A stretch of 9,241 nt of DNA from Clostridia bacterium (lineage in GTDB: Bacteria; Bacillota; Clostridia; Christensenellales; UBA1242), in contig JAFULP010000061.1 in assembly GCA_017473285.1 (NCBI GenBank), positions 1-9,241 on the forward strand. The letters are read 5' to 3'. Below the pieces are notes generated by a model. That model searched no databases, was not told the origin of the DNA, and worked only from the letters and a program-made list of their open reading frames with translations. Made by a program: the position numbers and the translations under genes. Positions 4,794 to 9,241 of this stretch are shown here, one piece after another (position 1 is the first letter of the stretch; each line of letters begins with the position of its first letter).

Positions 4794-4867
4794 TGGAGGC
4801 ACCAACCAGATTCGAACTGGTGATAAAGGTTTTGCAGACCTTGGCCTTACCACTTGGCGATGGTGCC
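4794..4867 (-). tRNA. tRNA-Cys(GCA)
   Basis: 74-nt tRNA with encoded CCA and the U discriminator expected for Cys. The acceptor pairs GGCACCA with TGGTGCC. The anticodon stem AAGGT/ACCTT encloses CTGCAAA with anticodon GCA (4833-4835). It is the first gene after the promoter at 4883-4911. Confidence 0.97.
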
Positions 4868-4882
4868 ATAACCAACAAGGTT

Positions 4883-4911
4883 ATTATACTATAATATATG
4901 AAAAATTGCAA
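4883..4911 (-). promoter_or_regulatory. Promoter of the tRNA-Cys/tRNA-Leu operon
   Basis: The minus strand has TTGCAA (4906-4911), a 17-bp spacer and TATAAT (4883-4888). The expected start is near 4876, a few nt before tRNA-Cys. Confidence 0.88.
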
Positions 4912-5074
4912 GGGAAATTTAAATTTTTTTTAAAATTTATTAAAATTTATTATATTTTGGAGCATTCTTTTGATTTATTTATGCAATAAACACCGTTTTT
5001 ACAACTTTATTTGTATTTATTTTAATGGCATACTACAACTTCATACTACTATCAAATGTAAATTATCCAATATT
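4912..5074. other. A+T-rich intergenic stretch, nothing recognised
   Basis: With its flanks this separates the tRNA operon from hemW (4868-5175 holds no gene). Outside the promoter and terminator listed, I see only A+T-rich sequence without a supported ORF, RNA or repeat. Confidence 0.5.
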
Positions 5075-5104
5075 AAAAAATCGAAGCACATCAGCACTTC
5101 GATT
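5075..5104 (-). terminator. Terminator of the lepA-hemW operon
   Basis: The stem AATCGAAG/CTTCGATT (5079-5086 / 5097-5104, 10-nt loop) is followed on the minus strand by TTTTTT. It lies about 70 nt past the hemW stop. Confidence 0.85.
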
Positions 5105-5175
5105 AATTATTTTAACAAGATTCTTTAATATCTTACTAAATCTCCAAACAACACTTGCTGTCAGTTCAATAATAA

Positions 5176-6585
5176 TTATAACAACTCTAAAATTATGCGA
5201 TTTGACACATAAAAATGTTGTTCGGCAATCTTTAAAAATCCGTCTTCAATATACACATATCCATTTTTAATTAAATTTTGGATTTGTGTCGCTCTAGTTT
5301 TTAACAAGTCTTCCTTAAAACGCTTTCTAAACTTTTCAAGGTTTAATCCAGTAGCAAGGCGAAGAGATAACATAATATATTCAGTTCTTCGTTCGCTATC
5401 ACGGATAAAATCCCTATTAATCACTGGCAAATTACCATTATTAATTAAATCAATATACTCATCCAATCTTGGAGTGTTGTTAAAGCGATACCCTTCCAAG
5501 AAACTGTGTGCCGAAACGCCAAGACCTAAATAGTCAACATCCTTCCAATATTTAAAGTTGTGCCTACTTTCATAGGTAGGAATAGCAAAGTTGGATACTT
5601 CGTATCTTACAAAACCTGCCTTTTTAAGCATTTTATTTACAAGTTCGTACATCTTAATGCACGCTTCATCACCAAGCGGTTTAATTTTGCCCATTTTAAT
5701 ATTTTTATACAACTGGGTATTTTCTTCCACTTGCAATGTGTACACTGAAATATGTTTTACATTTTTTTCAACAAGGTATTCGATAGTTTCCCTTACCGCT
5801 TCAAGCGATTGGTTAGGAAGCCCGATCATTACATCGGCGCTAGTGTTGATAAAGCCCATTTTTTGAAGCAAGAAGAACGCATTTTCAATATTTTCAATGG
5901 TTTGAAATCTACCTACATTGCGTAAAATCTTGGTGTCAATACATTGAACGCCCACGCTTACACGGTTTACCCCCGCTTGCAAATATTCCATAAGTTTGTT
6001 GGCGGTAACTGAGTTTGGGTTAACTTCAATGGTAAACTCAATATCGCCTTCAAAGTGGAAAGTTGAATATATCTTGCGTGCAAGTTCGTAAATAAAGCCC
6101 TCATACATCACCGATGGCGTTCCGCCACCAATGTATATGCTATTAAACACCATTTTTTCACACTGAGTGCGATACATCTCAATCTCTTTAAACAAGGCGT
6201 CCTTAAATTCATGTTGAGCATCTACGCCCATTGAATAGGACACAAAGTCGCAATAATCACACTTCCTGTCACAGAAAGGAATGTGAATGTATAGCCCAAG
6301 TTTGTCATCCTTCATATTTTGATTAACAATGCGCACTTCCCATTCCCTACACTTTTGTTCCCTATAGCGAAGTTTGTCAAACTTATTAATCTTTTTGCTA
6401 GCCCACAAAGCCTTTTGCTGTTGTTTGGCGTTTTCGGCTTCTTGTTTTTCTTCCAATCTTCGCTTAGACATTTCTTCAAGACGGCGCTCAATCTTTTCGT
6501 CAATAGTTTCTTCCCTTACATCTTGCTCTAGTTCTTCCTTCCAACTAAGACTAACTTCGTCTTGATTAAATTCTTCTTCCTTCAT
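5176..6585 (-). CDS. hemW: HemW-like radical SAM protein (heme chaperone family) with N-terminal extension
   Basis: 469 residues; the family is usually about 370-400. From about residue 95 it is canonical: YIHIPFC, the radical-SAM 4Fe-4S motif C105xxxC109xxC112, then DF. That DF marks HemW rather than HemN, which has a further Cys. GGGTPS follows at 153-158. HemW proteins bind and transfer heme and are not the oxygen-independent coproporphyrinogen dehydrogenase they are often named. Residues 1-95 form a highly charged, Glu/Lys/Arg-rich, probably coiled-coil region. This extension is supported by a strong AGGGGG SD before ATG 6585. The internal Met-91 has no SD upstream. The gene is 8 bp after lepA, whose TAG stop overlaps this SD, implying translational coupling. 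Confidence 0.92.
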   Translation of the reverse strand: MKEEEFNQDEVSLSWKEELEQDVREETIDEKIERRLEEMSKRRLEEKQEAENAKQQQKALWASKKINKFDKLRYREQKCREWEVRIVNQNMKDDKLGLYIHIPFCDRKCDYCDFVSYSMGVDAQHEFKDALFKEIEMYRTQCEKMVFNSIYIGGGTPSVMYEGFIYELARKIYSTFHFEGDIEFTIEVNPNSVTANKLMEYLQAGVNRVSVGVQCIDTKILRNVGRFQTIENIENAFFLLQKMGFINTSADVMIGLPNQSLEAVRETIEYLVEKNVKHISVYTLQVEENTQLYKNIKMGKIKPLGDEACIKMYELVNKMLKKAGFVRYEVSNFAIPTYESRHNFKYWKDVDYLGLGVSAHSFLEGYRFNNTPRLDEYIDLINNGNLPVINRDFIRDSERRTEYIMLSLRLATGLNLEKFRKRFKEDLLKTRATQIQNLIKNGYVYIEDGFLKIAEQHFYVSNRIILELL

Positions 6586-6593
6586 AATACCCC

Positions 6594-8393
6594 CTAATCT
6601 TCAATTTTTAAAATTGATATAAATGCTTCACTAGGAAGTTCTACGCTTCCAAGTTTACGCATACGCTTTTTACCTTCCTTTTGCTTTTCAAGTAATTTAC
6701 GCTTACGAGTTACATCCCCGCCATAACATTTTGCAAGCACATCTTTGCGCACGGCACTAATAGTTTCACGAGCAATCACTTTGCCACCAATCACTGCTTG
6801 AATAGGTATCTCAAACAAGTGTCTTGGTATTACTTCCTTTAATTTTTCGCACAATGCTCTTCCACGACCGTACGCCTTAGACCTATGCACAATTATTGAC
6901 AATGCATCGCATATGTCGCCATTTAATAGTATGTCCATCTTTACCAAGTCGCTTTCTTGATAACCGCATAATTCATAATCCATACTAGCATAACCTTTGG
7001 ACAAACTTTTGATTTTGTCAAAAAAGTCATACACAATTTCGTTTAACGGCATTATATAGTTTAGTTTTGTTCGATTAGCATCCAAATATTGCATATCTTT
7101 ATATTCGCCACGGCGTTCACTACACAAATCCATAATATTGCCAAGATAGTCTGGTGGAGTAATTATTTCCATCCTTACCATTGGCTCTTCCATGCTTTCA
7201 ATAGCCTGAACACTTGGCATAAAACTAGGGTTTGATATCAAATATGGTTCCTTGTTTACTTCCTTAATCTTATACTCAACGCTAGGTGCGGTGGTGATAA
7301 GGTCAAGGTTAAATTCACGCTCCAAGCGCTCATTGATAATCTCCATATGAAGTAGCCCTAAAAATCCGCATCTAAAGCCGTGACCAAGCGCAGTACTGGT
7401 TTCCTTTTCAAAGTGTAGTGATGCATCATTTAGTTGCAACTTTTCAAGTGCTTCCTTAAGTTCTTCATACTTGCTTCCATCCAATGGGAAAATACCACTA
7501 AACACCATAGGCACCGCAACCTTAAAGCCGTCCAATGCCTTATTGGTTGGCTCGTTAAGAAGTGTTATTGTATCGCCCACCTTGGTATCCGCCACATTTT
7601 TGATGCTTGCACAAATATAGCCCACATCGCCCGCTTGCAACACTTCACATTCGCAATTTTTAGGGTTAAATATACCCACTTCGGTAACTTCAAAACTTTT
7701 ACCCGTTTGCATAAACTTGATAATATCGCCCGCACGCACTTTGCCATCCACAATGCACACCATACTTACTGCGCCCTTGTAACTGTCGTAATAACTATCA
7801 AATATAAGTGCTTTTAGTGGTGCATTGGTATCACCTTTAGGTGCTGGCACATTTTCAACTACACGCTCAAGCACTTCTTCAATGTTTAAGCCCGTTTTGG
7901 CTGAAATTAGCGGTGCATCTTCGGCTGGTATGCCAATGATGTCTTCAATTTCCTTAATTACCCTACTAGGTTCGGCACTAGGCAAATCCACCTTGTTGAT
8001 TACTGGTATAATCTCTAGTTTTGCATCAAAAGCCAAATACACATTTGCCAAAGTTTGCGCTTGTACACCTTGCGTTGCATCCACTACCAGTATTGCACCT
8101 TCGCACGCCATCAATGAGCGAGATACTTCGTACGAAAAGTCCACATGCCCAGGGGTATCAATCAAGTTAAGCGTATATTCTTCACCCTTATAGTTATATT
8201 TCATTGTTGTGGGTGTAAGTTTGATGGTAATACCACGCTCACGCTCAATGTCCATACTATCAAGCATTTGCGCACTCATATCACGCTTGGCTACCGTATT
8301 GGTAAATTCAATAAATCTATCTGCTAATGTACTTTTGCCGTGGTCGATATGCGCCACTATGCAAAAATTTCTAATCTTGTCCTGTCTGTCCAT
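6594..8393 (-). CDS. lepA: LepA, elongation factor 4 (ribosomal GTPase)
   Basis: 599 residues, full length. The GTPase motifs are intact: AHIDHGKS (14-21, G1), RGIT (53-56, G2), DTPGH (79-83, G3), NKVD (133-136, G4). The C-terminal LepA-specific domain ends in the basic segment RKRKLLEKQKEGKKRMRK. EF4 is an EF-G relative that acts on stalled ribosomes and in initiation or biogenesis, and is conserved beside hemW in Bacillota. Start ATG 8393 has AAAGGA 5 nt upstream. A possible TATACT -10 (8417-8422) lacks a good -35. The stop is shared with the hemW SD region. Confidence 0.98.
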   Translation of the reverse strand: MDRQDKIRNFCIVAHIDHGKSTLADRFIEFTNTVAKRDMSAQMLDSMDIERERGITIKLTPTTMKYNYKGEEYTLNLIDTPGHVDFSYEVSRSLMACEGAILVVDATQGVQAQTLANVYLAFDAKLEIIPVINKVDLPSAEPSRVIKEIEDIIGIPAEDAPLISAKTGLNIEEVLERVVENVPAPKGDTNAPLKALIFDSYYDSYKGAVSMVCIVDGKVRAGDIIKFMQTGKSFEVTEVGIFNPKNCECEVLQAGDVGYICASIKNVADTKVGDTITLLNEPTNKALDGFKVAVPMVFSGIFPLDGSKYEELKEALEKLQLNDASLHFEKETSTALGHGFRCGFLGLLHMEIINERLEREFNLDLITTAPSVEYKIKEVNKEPYLISNPSFMPSVQAIESMEEPMVRMEIITPPDYLGNIMDLCSERRGEYKDMQYLDANRTKLNYIMPLNEIVYDFFDKIKSLSKGYASMDYELCGYQESDLVKMDILLNGDICDALSIIVHRSKAYGRGRALCEKLKEVIPRHLFEIPIQAVIGGKVIARETISAVRKDVLAKCYGGDVTRKRKLLEKQKEGKKRMRKLGSVELPSEAFISILKIED

Positions 8394-8480
8394 AAATTTC
8401 CTTTATACTTTTTTATAGTATATCAAATTTTTTTTTACTTTAAAAGTGTTTTTGTTTATATTTTTTATTTTTATCGTTTA

Positions 8481-8514
8481 AAAACAAAAAACACCCCAAA
8501 TTTAAGAGTGTTTT
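8481..8514 (-). terminator. Terminator of the XRE regulator gene
   Basis: The stem AAAACAC/GTGTTTT (8488-8494 / 8508-8514) is followed on the minus strand by TTTTTTGTTTTT-type sequence. It is about 30 nt past the stop codon. Confidence 0.7.
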
Positions 8515-8542
8515 ACTTTTCATACATTATATAATATTGATA

Positions 8543-8746
8543 TTAATCTTCCAAACCTATTAAATATCCTGCCGACACATTAAAAAATTTACATAACAAA
8601 ATTATGCTATCTATATTAGGCACTCTTAAATTCTTTTCCCAGCGATTAATACAAGCAGGGCTAATTTGTAATTCTTTCGCTAAATCGCTTTGACTTAAAC
8701 TTTGTTCATCTCGCAATTCTTTTAATCTTTCAGCAAATTTGTTCAT
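8543..8746 (-). CDS. XRE-family helix-turn-helix regulator
   Basis: 67 residues made almost entirely of a Cro/C1-type HTH domain: SLSQSDLAKELQISPACINR (16-35), then WEKNLRVP and a C-terminal NVSAGYLIG. There is no effector domain, as in compact phage-like or element-borne repressors. Start ATG 8746 has AGGAG about 9 nt upstream. It is divergent from the cysteine-cluster gene at 8865. The shared promoter region holds repeated TGGTAA/TTACCA elements that overlap both promoters, so autoregulation plus control of the neighbour is likely. Its true targets are not shown by the sequence. Confidence 0.9.
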   Translation of the reverse strand: MNKFAERLKELRDEQSLSQSDLAKELQISPACINRWEKNLRVPNIDSIILLCKFFNVSAGYLIGLED

Positions 8747-8767
8747 TAATTATTTCTCCTAATGATT

Positions 8768-8795
8768 GTTATATTAATTTTATGACATTTGGTAA
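8768..8795 (-). promoter_or_regulatory. Probable promoter of the XRE gene
   Basis: The minus strand has TTACCA (8790-8795), a 16-bp spacer and TATAAC (8768-8773). The -35 box coincides with a TTACCA operator-like element. Confidence 0.5.
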
Positions 8796-8803
8796 TAAAA
8801 TAG

Positions 8804-8832
8804 TTGACTTTTGACAACTGGTAAAATATAAT
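8804..8832 (+). promoter_or_regulatory. Promoter of the cysteine-cluster gene
   Basis: TTGACT (8804-8809), a 17-bp spacer and TATAAT (8827-8832). The expected start is near 8839. A second TATAAT overlaps at 8832-8837. Confidence 0.8.
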
Positions 8833-8836
8833 ATAA

Positions 8837-8850
8837 TTACCATATGGTAA
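8837..8850. promoter_or_regulatory. Palindromic operator candidate for the XRE regulator
   Basis: TTACCATATGGTAA is a perfect 14-bp palindrome at the expected transcription start, just before the SD. TGGTAA half-sites recur at 8790-8795 and 8819-8824. Assignment to the adjacent repressor is inferred from position. Confidence 0.6.
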
Positions 8851-8864
8851 AAGGAGAATGTTTA

Positions 8865-9191
8865 ATGAAACTAGATTATGATAAATGCAAGAATTGTAAA
8901 TACTTTATTCAACACTATAATATTGGCTATAATTGTATTAACAAGGTTCATTGTGGGCATTGCATTAAGCAACCCAACCCTAATGTGTTTAGGCTATATT
9001 CGGGCAAGCAACCTTGCCCATATTTTGAAAAGGGCAAGAATGAAGAAAGAAGACCAAAAAAATGCGATATTATTAGCCTACTAACTGAGTTAAACTTAAA
9101 TATTGAAAATTTAAAGTTGTTTTTAAATAAAAAATCAAAAAGCCAACCTATAAGTGATTTGATGGTTAACAAATTGGAAAAGCGCAAATGA
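8865..9191 (+). CDS. Small cysteine-cluster protein, probably metal-binding, function unknown
   Basis: 108 residues from ATG 8865, chosen because AAGGAG (8851-8856) sits 8 nt upstream. An in-frame ATG at 8844 lies inside the palindrome and has no SD. The N-terminal half has C8xxC11, C24, C30xxC33 and C51, in the pattern CKNCKYFIQHY...VHCGHC...QPCPYF. This suggests a zinc-ribbon-like module and resembles small uncharacterised proteins of Clostridia. The C-terminal half is Lys/Glu/Asn-rich and probably helical (SLLTELNLNIENLKLFLNKK). No signal peptide or membrane span is seen. It is paired with the divergent XRE repressor through operator-like repeats. The role is unknown. Confidence 0.82.
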   Translation: MKLDYDKCKNCKYFIQHYNIGYNCINKVHCGHCIKQPNPNVFRLYSGKQPCPYFEKGKNEERRPKKCDIISLLTELNLNIENLKLFLNKKSKSQPISDLMVNKLEKRK

Positions 9192-9241
9192 TATTTAATT
9201 GATTTAGTACGGACAAGCAAAATTTCATCACCTTTTTCATA

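Noticed and set aside
4606..4911. Minus-strand reading frame of 101 codons across 4606-4911
   Set aside because: It runs through tRNA-Cys, tRNA-Leu and their promoter and terminator. The peptide is the familiar false translation of tRNA sequence.
5025..5270. Plus-strand frame of 81 codons across 5025-5270
   Set aside because: It crosses the hemW terminator hairpin and overlaps the hemW 3' end antisense; no SD or motif.
8844..8864. ATG 8844 as start of the cysteine-cluster gene
   Set aside because: It lies within the palindrome near the transcription start, so it would have no SD. ATG 8865 has AAGGAG 8 nt upstream.
1..9241. CRISPR array, insertion sequence, integrase or phage genes
   Set aside because: No regularly spaced repeats, transposase or integrase motifs are seen. 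The only mobile-element hint is the tRNA-Ser fragment duplication.

Overview
The window is A+T-rich bacterial DNA. Its gene content points to a spore-forming Bacillota (Clostridia-like) organism: a ctsR-mcsA-mcsB heat-shock operon, spmA-spmB spore maturation genes, a lepA-hemW pair, AGGAG-type ribosome binding sites and sigma-A promoters. The species cannot be named from the sequence. Almost every gene lies on the minus strand, so the text below follows transcription from high to low coordinates where needed.

Right end (8480-9241): a small XRE-family repressor (minus) is divergent from a small cysteine-cluster protein (plus). The shared promoter region carries three TGGTAA elements, one of them completing a perfect 14-bp palindrome. 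Next, 5072-8393 is a tight operon: lepA (elongation factor 4), then 8 bp later hemW, whose product has an unusual charged N-terminal extension of about 95 residues, then a terminator. At 4618-4911 a tRNA-Cys/tRNA-Leu operon has a clear promoter and terminator. Convergent with it is a 58-codon Ser/Asn-rich protein gene (4375-4551, plus) with its own SD and terminator. It is divergent from spmA-spmB (3107-4243).

Middle (2550-3106): a tRNA-Ser(GGA) gene with a terminator. Upstream of it lies a 196-bp stretch bounded by a 22-bp exact copy of the tRNA 5' end. This stretch contains a 13-nt antisense copy of the tRNA D-arm region and a GGGG/CCCC palindrome. A possible 24-residue membrane peptide with an SD-less start lies upstream of that.

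Left end (1-2552): a NADAR-like gene (1947-2552), then the ctsR-mcsA-mcsB operon. Its control region is well preserved: a consensus sigma-A promoter, a full CtsR operator at the transcription start, and a CIRCE (HrcA) element upstream. The most notable observation is that the McsB homologue, cut by the window edge, lacks nearly all the kinase active-site residues that can be checked. A CtsR/McsA/McsB system therefore seems to be kept with a probable pseudokinase.
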